Origin: Sipunculus nudus
Taxonomy: Eukaryota > Annelida > Sipuncula > Golfingiida > Sipunculidae
Length of the DNA stretch: 64,000 nt
Reading direction: 5' to 3'
Assembly (NCBI GenBank): GCA_026874595.1
Contig: CM049310.1
Location: 34,165,558-34,229,557 of the forward strand
Below, piece after piece: positions 1-12,119 of the stretch. Numbering within the stretch: position 1 is the stretch's first letter; every line of letters starts with the position of its first letter. Position numbers and translations under genes: made by a program. The notes beneath the pieces were generated by a model that saw only the letters and a list, made by a program, of their open reading frames with translations, made no database searches and was not told the DNA's origin.

Positions 1-2310
1 TATGTGACAATAAACGGGATTCTCTATTAACCGATATGACACAAAGTGGTCTCGACTGAATAGGGAGTCGGTGGAACACAACCGGTAAAATATTTCGTTT
101 TTTGTCTGTTTGTAACTACTTACCAGCTTCTAATGTGGAAAACATCTAGGTGTCCACCTTTCCAACGGATTGGTAAAATGAAAAATGCCTTTTTTGTCTG
201 TGTTTTCTTGTCTGAGGCTGGCGGAAAGGCGTTATTACGACCCCTGCTTAATTATTTATAAATTTTACATTTTGTTTACTGAAGCTTACAGCAGGTTCCT
301 CTTTCAACCTTATTTGAATATAAAATACTTTCTTTGCACGATTTTTTTTTTTATTCCGGGGTGTAAAAGAATGTCAAAGACATTTTATATACTGCACACA
401 AATCTTAAAGGGAAATAGTTGTGAAAAAAAACCATATTTACCCGCGAAGCCGAGCAAGAGGGCAGCTGCCACGTATATCAGGTGTGTCATCCTCCTTATT
501 TACTGCTCTCCCTATTAAAGAAACGCTTGTTTGGATCCCGCATTGTGTTGAGCGAAAATGAAAACATTCTCATGCGGGATCAAAGCTGCTCTGTCTGTTC
601 TGGCGTTCAGGTTAGCCTGCTTAGTTACCAGGAACTGTCTGAAATTGATTGGTCAACAAATCGACCTTCAGCTATGTACGCCTTGGATATATGTTTTGAT
701 ATAAGGGCCCTTAGTCGATCGTAAACCACCATTCAGTAGATCTAAATCAATGCCATAACTCCCTAAGGTTTTCCGTTCTACTTATAATATTCGATTCAAG
801 CATAACGAAACGGACCGCTGGTACAACACTGGTATAAGTCCGTGTTTGTTCTCCATGAAACATTAATAATTTTCTTTTATTGCCATCAAGTGAAATCCTT
901 AAACATCGTATGATACAACTTGTTAATCACTGATACACCTGATCTGCTTTCTACTAGTATTTGGGTTCTAAAGTACACTTTCAGTATAGTCTTGAATTGA
1001 AATGTTTGATTTCAAAAATATTTGTCTGTGTATATATAATGCATATATAAAAAAAATAAATTACTACGTAGTTCAGATTTTCTTCATATTTCTTCTCTTT
1101 ATCGCCACAGTCACCAAACATAACGACTTTACAAGTAACTGAAAAATTTGTATTATTTACTTTATTACATTACCAGTATAATCAAAATTGTACAAAATTC
1201 TTTCCAGAACGGTTGCATTCACTTACACGAAAGAATATATGTTCCATTGTCTCAGTTTCAACTTTACAATAGACACAATAATTATCAACAATTACTATGT
1301 GGTACTGTATGGCTTGGAAAGGAAGCTGTGCAGAAATATGAAATTTAAGTCCTGTCACTTAACCGAATCTATAAAGTTTTTGGGAAGACATATGAAGGAA
1401 CTGAATTTCCGTAATGTAATTATTTGACTCTTGTTCCAGCCTTTAATGCTGCCGTTTCTTCGTATTTTAGTTTAATAAAATTATTTTAATGGTTTACATC
1501 TACATTCAGAGTATAATAAACACTAACATTTTGGCAATTTTAGATTTCAAACAAATTCTGACACTATTTAAATTGACAATAAAGCAATATCTTTTCAAGC
1601 TTTGTTTGTATCTTTATCAAATTTTCAACAGTTCCCATTAAGAGGGTTTGCTGAAGATTATTGAAAATCATTAAAACTTAAAAATAATATGAAATATTTA
1701 TGGCCTGAAAGAATCTATACCTATGATGAGATTCTAGCTGACCATTTTTGAGTGCATCTTTAGTGGCTTGTAAACAGTAAAGGGTTAAACAATAAAGCAT
1801 GAGGATGAAAAGAACATACGGTCAGATTGATATTCAGATGTTAGTTGATTTTAGGTATTTATGTATTTGGGATTATCATACGCTAAAATCTGTATTTGTT
1901 AAAAGTGCTTCTGTCAAAGTTTCGTCGTCTTAGACACAGTGGCATAGATCGAACCGGAAACCATCATTTCAAAGTTTAACGTCTCGGAGCTATGTACTGT
2001 GGATTCAGAATTGTTCGTTGGGCTTTTATTTTCGTGGAATTCGTGGGTAATCTATATCCATGAAATTAAAAACCAAACGATCATTAGGTTTATTATAGAA
2101 TTTTTGAAAGACCATCGATCCTGTGCATTGAGTTATAGTGTTGGCCTGCTTTTAGGCCTACCGTCCATGCTAGCAAATGCTACTGATTAATAAAACGCAA
2201 GAAAACGATATTTAGCCCATAAATTAAAAAAAATAATTATATTGTGAAGAAAGATATTTAGTTCCATCTGGGGGAGCAAACAAACCAAGATTTCATCAGA
2301 GTCGGACTGA
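1..2310. other. Intergenic, no gene recognised
   Basis: AT-rich DNA with only short open frames that have no domain-like composition and no paired splice sites. The one structured item I see is an inverted repeat with perfect 10-bp arms (GATCCCGCAT at 534-543, ATGCGGGATC at 572-581). Confidence 0.6.
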
Positions 2311-2585
2311 GGCAAAAAAAAGGGTGTGGTTCTCAGGATCAGTGTAGGCGGGCGGTATTTCATTTTTTACCTTTTTTTGAATGTTTCGTTAAAAATGTCA
2401 TATGATCAGGGAAAAACATGAAAATAACATTTTTTAATTTTTTTTTTTGCTAAACAGGTAAAAGCACTTCATAAATTGTATGATTTATCTTCTTGAAAGA
2501 TAAAAATAAAAAAAATTTAAGATGCGGGGATAAAAATTGATGTGGGCGCTGCCTGAGAACCATACCTTCAATTTTTTTTTTGGCC
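2311..2585. mobile_element. MITE, family A copy 1 (GGCC ends, Harbinger-like)
   Basis: Short non-coding element with inverted ends. The left end reads GGC, an A-run, then GGTTCTCAGG. The right end is its complement: CCTGAGAACCATACC, a T-run, then GGCC. The same ends occur at 47669-47970, where the flanking TAA duplication is perfect; here the flanks are TGA and TTA, so this copy is probably older. GGCC ends with a TAA target fit the PIF/Harbinger group, which is an inference. There is no transposase. Confidence 0.6.
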
Positions 2586-2826
2586 TTACCAGCGACTTTT
2601 AAAAAGTGCGTCTGCACCGTCACTTGTTGTCTCTATCTCGTATTATCTCGCTAAAAGTCGTAGGTAAAGGTCATTTTGCCCTGCTTATCTTATTTGATTG
2701 TTCGTTTGAAAGACTGTCACGTTTAAAAAATAACGAACAACGGCGCGACAGAGTTAATCTTGTTATCCCCCGGCTTGATGATGACTCTTGAAAACAGAGT
2801 AGTATTTATAAAAAAAATTATATTCT

Positions 2827-3609
2827 GCAGGCATCCAGTATTTAAAGGACATATTGTGTTATGAAAATGGGAGATTACAATTTTTAAAATATGAAGATTT
2901 ATGTATAAAGACAAAAACACACATTAATATTCTGATTTATCAAGGATTAATAAATGCCATACCTAAGGAATGGAAGTCGGTTTTAGAAAAAAACAATGAT
3001 AGGGACAGTGTTTTACAACCAAATATAGATAGGTTTTTAAGCATGAAGAGAGTCACAAAACAAGTTTACTGTCAGCTGATAATAAAAGTTTATTTAATCC
3101 CAGAAAAACCAATAAGAAATTGGTGTAAAGATTAAGTATCCAAAACTCTGACATAGTATTACAAGCTTACACTGATCTCAGAAAGGTAACTAATTCTGTA
3201 CAATTGCGAATGTTTCAATATAAGATATTAAGCAGAACTCTTATTTTAAATATTCAGCTTGTTTATATGAAAATTAATAATGATGCAAGATGTACTTTCT
3301 GTAAAGCCGAAAGGGAAACATACACACATTTATTCTGGACATGTATTTTCTCTAAAAATATATGGAGGGAATAAAATGATTGGATTATTGTAAATGCAAA
3401 CTATTTACAAACCTTCAATTTTGAAAGCTGTCGATATACTTTTAGGAAAGCATAAAGGTAAACTGGGAAGTATTGTATTATGTGTTAAGAGATTTATATA
3501 CATTTGTCGATGCAGACAGGTTAAACCAAGATTAAGAGCAGCACTGTTGTATGTAAAGCAAGTTATAGATATAGAAAGGTGTAAAGCATATAAAAATGAA
3601 AAACTTTAA
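2827..3609 (+). pseudogene. LINE ORF2 C-terminal fragment (non-LTR retrotransposon remnant)
   Basis: Three overlapping reading frames together look like the end of a LINE reverse-transcriptase polyprotein. The first (to 3135) contains LINAIPKEW. The second (about 3190-3374, another frame) contains RMFQYKILSRTL and then CTFCKAERETYTHLFW, the cysteine/histidine motif usual near the C-terminus of L1-like and related ORF2 proteins. The third (3394-3609) is basic and carries IYICRCRQVKP. The frame changes and the stop near 3372 show that it is dead. The endonuclease and the catalytic RT core are missing, as expected for a 5'-truncated copy. A family name cannot be given from this fragment alone. 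Confidence 0.75.
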
Positions 3610-4216
3610 TGATCATGAAAATAAATGGCAAGGTTAAGCTCATATTATATACAAAAATGTTTACCCACATAAAAGGTAGGATAACATTTTTACTTGTTTT
3701 TATATGCAGACAAGTACAGCGTAGAGAGTATAAAAAACTATATAAATGTATAGATTAATATATGTTGAGAAAGATAAGTAAAACTGTATACTTTTATATG
3801 ATTATTTAGTTTCGTTAGATTAGACTATTTTGTCAAATTATATTGAGCAAACTGTTAGATGAATTTTTTACAAGGGTAAAGATGGAATGCATATATTGTG
3901 GAAAAATATGTATGTTCTTAGTTCTTCTGATGAACTATACCTATATCTAAGTAGATACTGTTGTGTGAATTATAGCATTAGGCCTACATATTTTGTAACA
4001 ACACATTGGAATGGGTTGTATTTCACTGGGTAATTTATTATGTAAATATGTAAAAATAAGTTGACAGGATAGTTTTTGGTCAATCATAAGATGTGTAAGG
4101 TGTTTATACAGATATACTTTTTTCTATATTTTTGTGACAGACTACATATCTGGTAGGATTCAGTTTATTTATAAGGCTGTTTTCTATGTGTGGAGATGGG
4201 AATTTGTGCTGGAATA

Positions 4217-4310
<94 letters not shown>

Positions 4311-6632
4311 GATATGTACACAATGTTTACATTTATTTTGTGGCGTTGTGCTCGTGGTCAGAAGTTCATACATCGGTATGTTTACCTCGAAAACCTGGCC
4401 AATAATGAGGTTTACATAGCGAATCGGAATGGGGATTATCTTTGACTGGTTACATTATTGTTAGACGTATATGCACATATGCACAATATATGTACCTTAA
4501 TTATTCGCTGGAGATTGTCAAATGCTCACCAAGCGGCATTCCGGTCTTTGCCGAAGGCAGTTTGGCTGTTTTAGGTGGTATCCCCACGCAATTTTAAAAC
4601 CCATTCATAATTATGTGTACATTTACTATTAATTATTCTCATATCAGCGAAGTCACTGTGCGAATAATAGCCTTTGAAGTGAATTAAACTCAGTGACATA
4701 CACATCTTATCAAGGCGGTTTCAGAGAACATTGAGGACAAAAGTGGACTAACTTCCTTTTACAAGTATAAGATCTATAGGCCTATAAGTGAGCATAGATT
4801 GAGGCATATTTGCAGCTTTTTCATTTGTAATTATAATACAATAAGGGTAAAATTAGAGTACCAGAAAACCTTTTAATATTACATGTCAGTTGTCAAATAT
4901 TCAAATACAATTGAATGTAGAGATATATCCATGCATATGAGTAATATTAATGCAAACATTTTTGGGTGCCCTAGCTACAGATGCCCTAGCTACAGAGGCG
5001 CTTAATAAATAAATTTGTAAAGGTTTTTGGGGAAATGATCTCAAAGATCGGCTTGCGTCACACTTTCATGGCTCTCATCACGGATGACCATGAATGTGCT
5101 GCTGACTCTGTGGTGGTCCGTCATTTATCCCTGGTGGCCTTCGTGGCTTTGTTCATTGTCATCCGCCATGATGCTTTTCGTCAATCAGATGTCACTTAAA
5201 TAATTATTGCCTCCGCCAGGAGGGTATTCCGGTAATTCCCGTTCGTGTGTGTGTGTGTGTTCACAACATAACTCCTAGGAATCTCAGGAAAGCATTTCAG
5301 ATCATTTCGGGAATGGGCCCAATATATATTCTGTTACAGGGGCCAAATCACTAATATAACATGTTGAATTAACACGAAAAATAGCTTCTCTTCCCTTTAA
5401 AATAAACCTTTACCTGCCAAAATATTGCCTTGAAACCGTTTGCTTACTCCTGTAAACGAGTGTTAAAATCAGTGTATCGGGCACGGTCACAGGTGTCAAC
5501 ATAAACACAGCGCATTGAGCCGTGTGCATCGCGGAGCCATAACACGTGTCAATCAGGAGATGTCTCGACTGACTTGGCAAAAACAATGTAATACATGTTC
5601 CTGCTGGCTAAATTATCACGTAAAGAGGTTCATATTGGGACGTCCGGTCACGTGGCCATGTTATGGTAAACAGACACTCATGGACTGTGTTTACCAACAC
5701 GCAGAGCCATAAAAAGATGTTAAACAGCTGTGTGCGAGATACTGAGACTGTGTGCTTGGATGGTTTGGAGGGAAACTTTTGTATAAAGCAAAACTGAACT
5801 GATAGTGTGAAGGAATAGGCATAGTATTGCTCCTGATTATGTCCCTTTAAGATTTTGGTTTGGATCCAGCAAATGATCTGAATCCAGAAATTTCATCAAG
5901 GAATATTCAAAAATGTAAAGACACTGATAGTCGAATGAACCTGGCAATAGTGGCCGAATAAGTGAATGGTGGAGGCTTGCATTCATTAGAATTCAGATCT
6001 CTAGTTTCCAAATGAGTTTGATTATATCGGTCCTATATGTATGCTCTATTTTTATACCTATGCCTAATTTTTTATTACTGTCTTCCAAGAATTATATGTT
6101 TAAGATGTTCATGCCACAGAGGTGTAATACACATGAGCCCGTCGTCGCATTACAGACTGCGTACTTTTAAAAATCAGCAGGTTGGTGTAAAGTATTTCAT
6201 ATCACACTGATCATGTTCTGACACCTAATGATACTATTTACACTTTTTCCGAAAAAAAAGGGAATAAACCCGTACACTTTAAGTAACTTTCTGTCTAAAT
6301 CAAAATCAGTTACTCAAGTCAAATCTGCTTTCTTAATAACTTAGCTATTCACGTTCATGTCCACTAACGTTTTGAGAGAAGATTTTGGGCTAAAAGACCT
6401 GAATAATAACATTGATACTTCTTCCTTCCCTGGAGTTGAACACTCATGCTTGTGTTCATGTGTGATTTATTCTACCATAGGGCTGATTCATCTTCGTTGT
6501 GCGGTTGACTATCTTACAAGAGTCATTATTTAACCCCTGCACCTATGGCCTTAACATTACCATGTTTTTTTTTATTACCATTTTTACGATACTTCTAAAA
6601 ATTATACTCTATTATATAAAAGAAATACTCTA
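3610..6632. other. Intergenic, no gene recognised
   Basis: AT-rich sequence with an AT microsatellite at 4225-4303 and a short (GT)n near 5248. A GC-richer patch at 5035-5199 could encode 54 residues on the plus strand and also has short frames on the minus strand. Nothing identifies it as a gene. A tiny tandem repeat (GCCCTAGCTACAGA) lies at about 4968-4996. Confidence 0.55.
4225..4303. repeat. (AT)n microsatellite
   Basis: Two AT/TA runs, about 4225-4271 and 4277-4303, split by AAATTG. A minus-strand frame across them gives only an Ile-Tyr polymer and is not a gene. Confidence 0.95.
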
Positions 6633-7013
6633 TGTAAGGGATGCGGGATCGAGCAAGGAGCCATTCGTTAAGAATATCAGTTTATTAACGGAGAGTCTGA
6701 TGCAAATTACAGTCACAGATGCTCAAATCTGTACCGGTTCATAAAACAATAAAGTAAAAATAAAAAAAAAGGTGGTTGACCTCCAAGGCTCAACAGTAAT
6801 TATTTACATCTAGCCTTTGCCCTGACCTCTGTAAAGGCTTCATTATCGGTTCCTGGCCCAATTTCGTCCAACCCAGCTTCTACCGCTGATTCACAATGTC
6901 GGCCAGCCTTATGCGTTCTTACAACGCATGCAGTAAAGTATGCACACACAAAAAAATAAGTTAAACCCTGACACCAGGTGGCGCTCCAAAGCTGGTGCGT
7001 CAACACTATCACA
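6633..7013 (-). repeat. 3' LTR of the Gypsy element
   Basis: 381 bp. In element orientation it starts TGTGATAGTGTTGACG and ends CATCCCTTACA, the canonical TG...CA. It lies directly beside the purine tract. It is near-identical to the LTR at 12933-13316. Confidence 0.95.
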
Positions 7014-7023
7014 TCCACCCCCC
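7014..7023 (-). other. Polypurine tract of the Gypsy element
   Basis: On the minus strand this reads GGGGGGTGGA and is followed without a gap by the LTR start TGTGAT. It would prime plus-strand DNA synthesis. This position confirms the minus orientation. Confidence 0.85.
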
Positions 7024-7384
7024 GTTTAATCTTGCCTCGTCCTCGAGCACGGGTAGAACTTAGCATTGTTACTCATAACTATGCATATATCTGAACAATC
7101 AACATGAGGAAAAACATAACCTCCTGTCCCTTAACACTATAAACAGTATAATCAACTAGCCTCACACTAGCCACATAAACTTGACATTAAATTAAATACA
7201 ATACAGTAGAAACTATTTCATGACCAATTAGTCACGTGAACAAGCTGATCTAGGTTCCCTAAATGGATTACGGTGTTTCCCTGCCCCAGCTCTTGTTGAG
7301 TGACGGGGTAAAGTCTGATCAACTCCATTTGGTACATCTTGACCATCAATAACTGCTGGTTGTAACACTAATACAAAACCGTCC

Positions 7385-7771
7385 TCATCCGTTTATGTCT
7401 TGAGGTGGAAAGTGTTCATCAACTGAAGAATCATCTTGGTCATCCTCTGGTTTTAGTACCTCTGTCAATGGACATGGTCTGATCTGACATCTGTTTACCC
7501 ATTTTGGTAATCCTAACCCATCGGCAGGTGTTATACAATAAACATCCTTATCATCTAACTTTTGGATTACCTTGTATACTTGAGGCCCATATGCATCCTG
7601 TATTTTGTTTCGTCCTTCTGGATGCTGTTTTACTAACACTCTCTGTCCGGTGTGAAGTGGGGCTTCTCTAGCTCGTCTGTCAGCGTATTTCTTGCGCTCA
7701 CACGCAGCCTGTGTCATTCTGCGTTCAGCATGAGCATAAACTTCTTGTAATCTCTCCTGATGTAAAGTCAC
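7385..7771 (-). pseudogene. Gypsy integrase C-terminal region
   Basis: A 128-codon frame rich in basic residues. It resembles the linker and C-terminal domain after the integrase core: a helical MTLHQERLQEVYAHAERR stretch, a GQRVLVKQHPEG strand pair, then YKVIQKLDDKDVYCI and an acidic tail (EDDQDDSSVDE). This domain normally helps integrase bind DNA. It is separated from the core by a frame change near 7890, where the ELVFAYNTT motif runs out of frame. The initial methionine is probably only the first in the frame, not a real start. Confidence 0.8.
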
Positions 7772-7966
7772 CCAAGTTACAGGATTATCTGTTGATGTTT
7801 CATCATATTCACTAGGTAGTAACTCAACTGGTACTCTGGGATCACGTCCAAAAAGTAAGTAGAACGGATTAAATCCAGTACTACTGAGAGGGGGTCGTAT
7901 TATATGCGAATACCAACTCTGGCAAATATTCTGGCCAACGCTTTTTCTTCTGGTGTGGCAACGTTT

Positions 7967-8368
7967 TCAATAGGCTATGCATTGTCCTATTAAATCTCTC
8001 TGTCTTGATTGTGGATGGTAACTTGTTGTTCCCGACTTCTTAATTCCATACATACTACAAAGTTGACGAATGACTCGACTCTCAAAGTCTCTACCTTTGT
8101 CGGAATGAAGTCTTAATGGAGCTCCAATTCTGGAAAACCATTCACGGACACAAACTCTGGCCACGGTTTCCGCCTTTTGATCTCTAGTGGGAACGGCTAT
8201 CGTCCACTTCGTAAAAACATCCGTTTATACGAGAACATTTTCTCTACCATCTGTAGCTTTTTCAAGTAAGGTGAAGTTTATAGCTACGACTTCTAGTGGT
8301 CGTGTAGCTTGTATTGTACCTAAGGGTGTATGAACTTTGACCTCTTTAGACAAAACACAGCGTTCACA
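7967..8368 (-). pseudogene. Gypsy integrase catalytic core, interrupted
   Basis: The core follows the zinc domain. The first catalytic Asp is in TDVFTKW, in a stretch that begins just after a nonsense codon near 8365, and there is at least one more stop upstream of that Asp. The open frame 7967-8164 then carries HSDKGRDFES with the second Asp. The usual HPQ motif follows, but the reading frame shifts near 8015, so the TERFN motif holding the catalytic Glu lies one frame away. All three DD35E residues are still visible in DNA, but no single protein can contain them. The family function is joining of retroviral-type cDNA to host DNA. Confidence 0.8.
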
Positions 8369-8908
8369 TCAACCTATATAGTCTCTGATCTCCTTCTCCA
8401 TATGAGACCAATAACATTTTGCTCGCAAAAGCGCTAAAGTTCTATCAACACCCTGATGACCTCTATCATCATGAAAACATTTTAACATCTTCTGTTTCAA
8501 AACTTGAGGTAACACTATCTGTTTCACTTTTCCCATAACCGGATCTTGTATAACACGATACAACACTCCTTGGTCTATTTCAAATCTATCCCAATGTCGG
8601 TATAAGAGTTGCATTTCTTTTGGAGCTTGCTTTCTCTCTCTTAGTGTGGGTTTCTTCCCTGTGTCAAAACACTTGTGGACTGATCCAATCACTGGATCTG
8701 CATGTTGCATAACTGCTATCTCTTCATGTGATAAAATAGGCATGGAAGTGGCTCCGACTTTGATTGTGTCAAGTCCAACATTAAAACTAGCATTGTCACC
8801 CTGCTCAGTACATCTTTCACTTCCAATTTTCACTTGAAGTTCAACTGGTAAGGCTGATGAATTACTTGCTCTTGCACATAACTGTGACGAGGATTCTTCT
8901 GACTCCAT
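8369..8908 (-). pseudogene. Gypsy pol spacer and integrase zinc-binding domain
   Basis: A 179-codon frame. The first half is the linker after RNase H. The second half contains the integrase H2C2 zinc domain: a histidine pair in FHDDRGHQGVDRT, then LLRAKCYWSHMEKEIRDYIG. The frame stops at a TGA just before the CERC pair that should complete the zinc site, consistent with a CGA-to-TGA nonsense change. The two cysteines are present directly after the stop in the same frame. Confidence 0.85.
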
Positions 8909-8928
8909 CTTTTCCCAAGGTCGCTCAG

Positions 8929-9804
8929 TTAACCGTGAAAGGGCATCGGCGCTTCCATTATGCTTCCCTGCTCTGTACTGGAATTGGAAGAGTTAAAACT
9001 TGCTAAGGCTGCGGCCCATCTCTGCTCAACAGCACTTATCTTAGCTTTGGTCATTAAATAAGTTAGTGGGTTGTTATCAGTTACCACCGTGAAAAACGCA
9101 CCCTGTAGATATTCTCTGAATTTTTCTACCACTGCCCACTTGACAGCTAGAAGCTCTAGTTTCATGGAACTATAATTGTCTTGATTACGTTCTGACTTTC
9201 GCAAACCTCGGCTTGCGTAGGCAATTACTCTGAGCTTTCCTTCTTGTTCTTGCAACAATACAGCTCCGAGACCCATATGCAACGCTTCGGTCTCAGGAAT
9301 AAATGGCTTATCAAAATATGGGTATCCCAATACTGGTGCATGAGTGAACTCCTGTTTCAATTTTGTAAATGCCTCTTCATGGGACTCATTCCACAATTCT
9401 TTTATTTGCACTGACTTTCCTTGTTTCTGTGCAGCTAACTCGCCAACAAGCTGATGTAATGGAGCTGTAATCTGCGCAAATCCTTTGATAAATTTTCTAT
9501 AGTAGGAGGCAAAACCTGTAAAGCTACGGAGTTCCTTCAACGTTCGTGGTCTAGGCCATTTTTGTACAGCTTCAGTTTTCTTTGGATCGGTCTTAATCCC
9601 TTCCCTGGAGATAACATGACCCAGAAAATTTACTTGTTCTCTGAACAATTTACATTTTTCTGCTTTCAGTTGCAAGTTGTGTTCTGCCAGCTTTGAGAAA
9701 ACTAAATCCAGTCTTTCGATATGTTCTTCGACCGTCTTTCTATAGATGATAATATCATATAAATATACAAGCATGGGTTGGTTAATATCTCCTTTGAAAA
9801 ACAC
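8929..9804 (-). pseudogene. Gypsy reverse transcriptase (C-terminal half) and RNase H
   Basis: A 291-codon frame. The YxDD-type catalytic box reads YLYD where Gypsy RTs have YLDD: the first of the two Asp residues is Tyr (codon TAT, one G-to-T change from GAT), which should abolish polymerisation. The thumb region follows (LGHVISREGIKTDP, LRSFTGFASYYRKFI). RNase H follows with GLGAVLLQEQ, an intact Glu in SMKLELLAVKW and Asp in VVTDNNPL, but the first metal-binding site reads PETEA where TDAS is usual. The frame is lost near 8985, after QRWAAALASF, so the last 20 residues are out-of-frame sequence. Confidence 0.9.
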
Positions 9805-10045
9805 GATTCATTAGTCTTTGGAACGTAGCCGGCGCATTCGCCAGTCCAAAGGGCATACGTACCGCCTCAAACAATCCCATTGGAGTGGTAAATGCAGTCT
9901 TTTCAACATCATCTGGATGTACTTCAATCTGATTGTAGGCTGCACATAAGTCCAGAGTACTAAACATTTTTGATCCTGCTAAAGCCTCTAAGGACTCATC
10001 GATTCGAGGTAATGGGTACACGTCTCGTCTTATTTTCTGGTTCAA
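9782..10045 (-). pseudogene. Gypsy reverse transcriptase (fingers and palm)
   Basis: An 87-codon frame with classic Ty3/Gypsy RT motifs: RRDVYPLPRIDE, FSTLDLCAAYNQIEVHP with the first catalytic Asp in LDL, KTAFTTPMGLFE and RMPFGLANAPATFQRLMN. It is offset by one frame from the upstream polyprotein (break near 10060) and from the downstream RT half (break near 9800). Confidence 0.92.
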
Positions 10046-11823
10046 TTTTCTGTAGTCGATACGGTCCGTAAGTCTCCTGATTTTTTTCTGAGGATGACTA
10101 TTGGTGATGCATAACTTGCTTTACTCTCTCTAATCATTCCTCTTGCTAGGAGATCTTTTAGGTGAGCTTCTACTTCCTTGTACAGATGTGGTGGTATTCT
10201 TCTGTACGGTTGTGCAATCGGCACTTCATCCACAGTATGGATCCTATGCTGCAATGTATAATTGCACTGTAGTGGTTCGTTATCGCGCAGAAAAATATGA
10301 CTGTGTTTCATTAGTAAGGCATGGACCTTCTCACGCTCTTCCTCGGTTCTAGGAAAGCTTGATAAATCAACTGACGGAACATCCGACGCATTGCCAACAC
10401 AACTTTGACATTGAACCTTGACCTTACCCTGTTCACCACTAGGTACAAGCTCTACGGCTACTTGCTTGCCTAACTCTATGATTTCATCAGGTTTCTGGAG
10501 TGTACCTATCCTCTGACCCGGTTTCAAATATACATCTCTAGAACTAGGATTAGCTACATGCACATACAAATGGTCGGACGAAGAACCAACAATACTTCTT
10601 GCCATAAGAACTTTCCCTGGTAACTGATGGTTAAGAGGCTCTACCACAGCTACTCCACCCTTCACCCTACTAGTAATCCTACAAGAAGATACACTGTTCG
10701 GCGGTATAACTACTCCATGTGGTCCTGCCACCTTGACGAAACCTAGGTTGACACTTGAGCTCTCTTTCTTTTCTGCTCCAAACTGTTTAAGTTTTTCCCA
10801 ATATTCAGGACATCTCCTAAGCACATTCATGCCAATTACTCCTGGACTACTGTGTGTAGCGTCTCTAACTACAGAATCTTTAAGAACTAATATTCCAACT
10901 TCTAGAATGTCTGAACCAAAAATATGAACATCGACAAAAATCAAACCAACATAAGGTATCTTGAGTCCATTGGCTGCTGACAGCTCTAGCCAGTTGGTAG
11001 TATCAACCACATCACGTTCCTGTATATGTAAGTGGTCTCTTGCAAACGATTCAGTTATGGTTGTCACCTGCGACCCAGTGTCTAATAGACACGGCACAGT
11101 TACCTGTCCGAAAACACAATTTACAGTAATTCTGTCTGCAACAGTTCGATCTAGCACTTCAGGATTTGCTAGAGTTTGTTCCTTCCTGGAAACTCCTTGT
11201 ACATTATCATTAACTGCAGTTGGGGGATCTGTTACAGTTTTCTTTTTTCTCTCACTCCTGAGAATCCAGCAGTCACGTTTCAGGTGTCCCAATTTACCAC
11301 AGTGAAAGCAAGGACCTTTCATCCTCTGTTGGGGTACTTGCAGTTGCTCTTTACTAGGGTTCATACCATTCCCCTGTAGCGATATCAGTCGATCCAACAT
11401 CTTTTGTTGACTTTCAATAATTTCTTGTTGCTTCTTTTGCACAGTGAGCACTTCTTCTAGTCTCTTTGTCAGTTCGGATTCCTTAGCATCTTTCACAGTA
11501 TGCGTCACTTCAGTAAGTGTATCAACTGAACCTGCTTCTGCTCTTTTCTGAGGTTTGGTGTCTAAACCTTCGCCGGTCCATAATAAAGCTTGTTGCCGTA
11601 CTTCCTTAAAGGATTTACTAGGGTTCTCCCTAACAGCAAGTCTTAATATATTACTCAAAGTACTGTCACGCAGTTTTTCAATAAACTGATCTCTTAAAGC
11701 ATGATCTTTGTTTGGCAAAATCTTATCGTTAATGCTGAAAGCACGATCAAGAAGAGCAATCAGTTCATGTGAAAAGTCACGCAGGGACTCTCTGCAATGT
11801 TGTCTATGGGCGAAAAAATGCAT
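10042..11823 (-). pseudogene. Gypsy gag C-terminal half, nucleocapsid, protease and RT start
   Basis: The longest open frame in the window (593 codons). In order: a capsid-like helical region; a coiled coil at about residues 115-148 (KRLEEVLTVQKKQQEII); a CX2CX4HX4C zinc knuckle at 172-185 (CFHCGKLGHLKRDC) that would bind RNA; an aspartic protease with LLDTGS at 246-251; a long connector; then the RT N-terminus from about residue 500, with ARGMIRESKASYASPIVIL. The last ten residues are frame-shifted sequence: the LDYRKLNQK-like motif starts in another frame near 10060. Gag and pol appear to share one frame here. Confidence 0.92.
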
Positions 11824-11831
11824 CTAATAAT

Positions 11832-12119
11832 TCATTCTGAGAACAGTCTTTCACCGAAAGCATCTTTCAAAATATTGAATACGCCTGTAGCCGTATTACG
11901 CTCATCTGGCTCTGAGTACTTAACTTCTCTCCCCGCAGCGCCTTCTAAATGTGCAAGCAGATAATCTGCTGCGGGTTGTCCTTCTAACCCCTGAGCATGC
12001 AAGGCATCTCGGGCCTGTACCACCCAATTGTCTAAAGTTTCGGTTTCTCCAGAGTAATGTTCTAACCTACGAGGGTCATACACTAATCTAACAGGTGTAG
12101 ACTCTGCAGTCTCCGACAT
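11832..12119 (-). pseudogene. Gypsy gag N-terminal part
   Basis: I place the start at the ATG at 12119 (MSETAESTPVRLVYDPRRLE). The frame is open further upstream, but that part lacks gag-like sequence. The segment runs about 95 codons with a matrix/capsid-like pattern (HYSGETETLDNWVVQARDAL). It ends at a TGA just before the next segment, in a different frame, that starts with FFAHRQHCRESLRDFSHEL. A small indel near 11830 would explain the split. Confidence 0.8.

Noticed and set aside
4104-4373. 89-codon frame with an Ile-Tyr run
   Set aside because: It is produced by the AT microsatellite.
10143-11379. Plus-strand frames of 64-114 codons
   Set aside because: They lie antisense to the Gypsy polyprotein and have no domain character.
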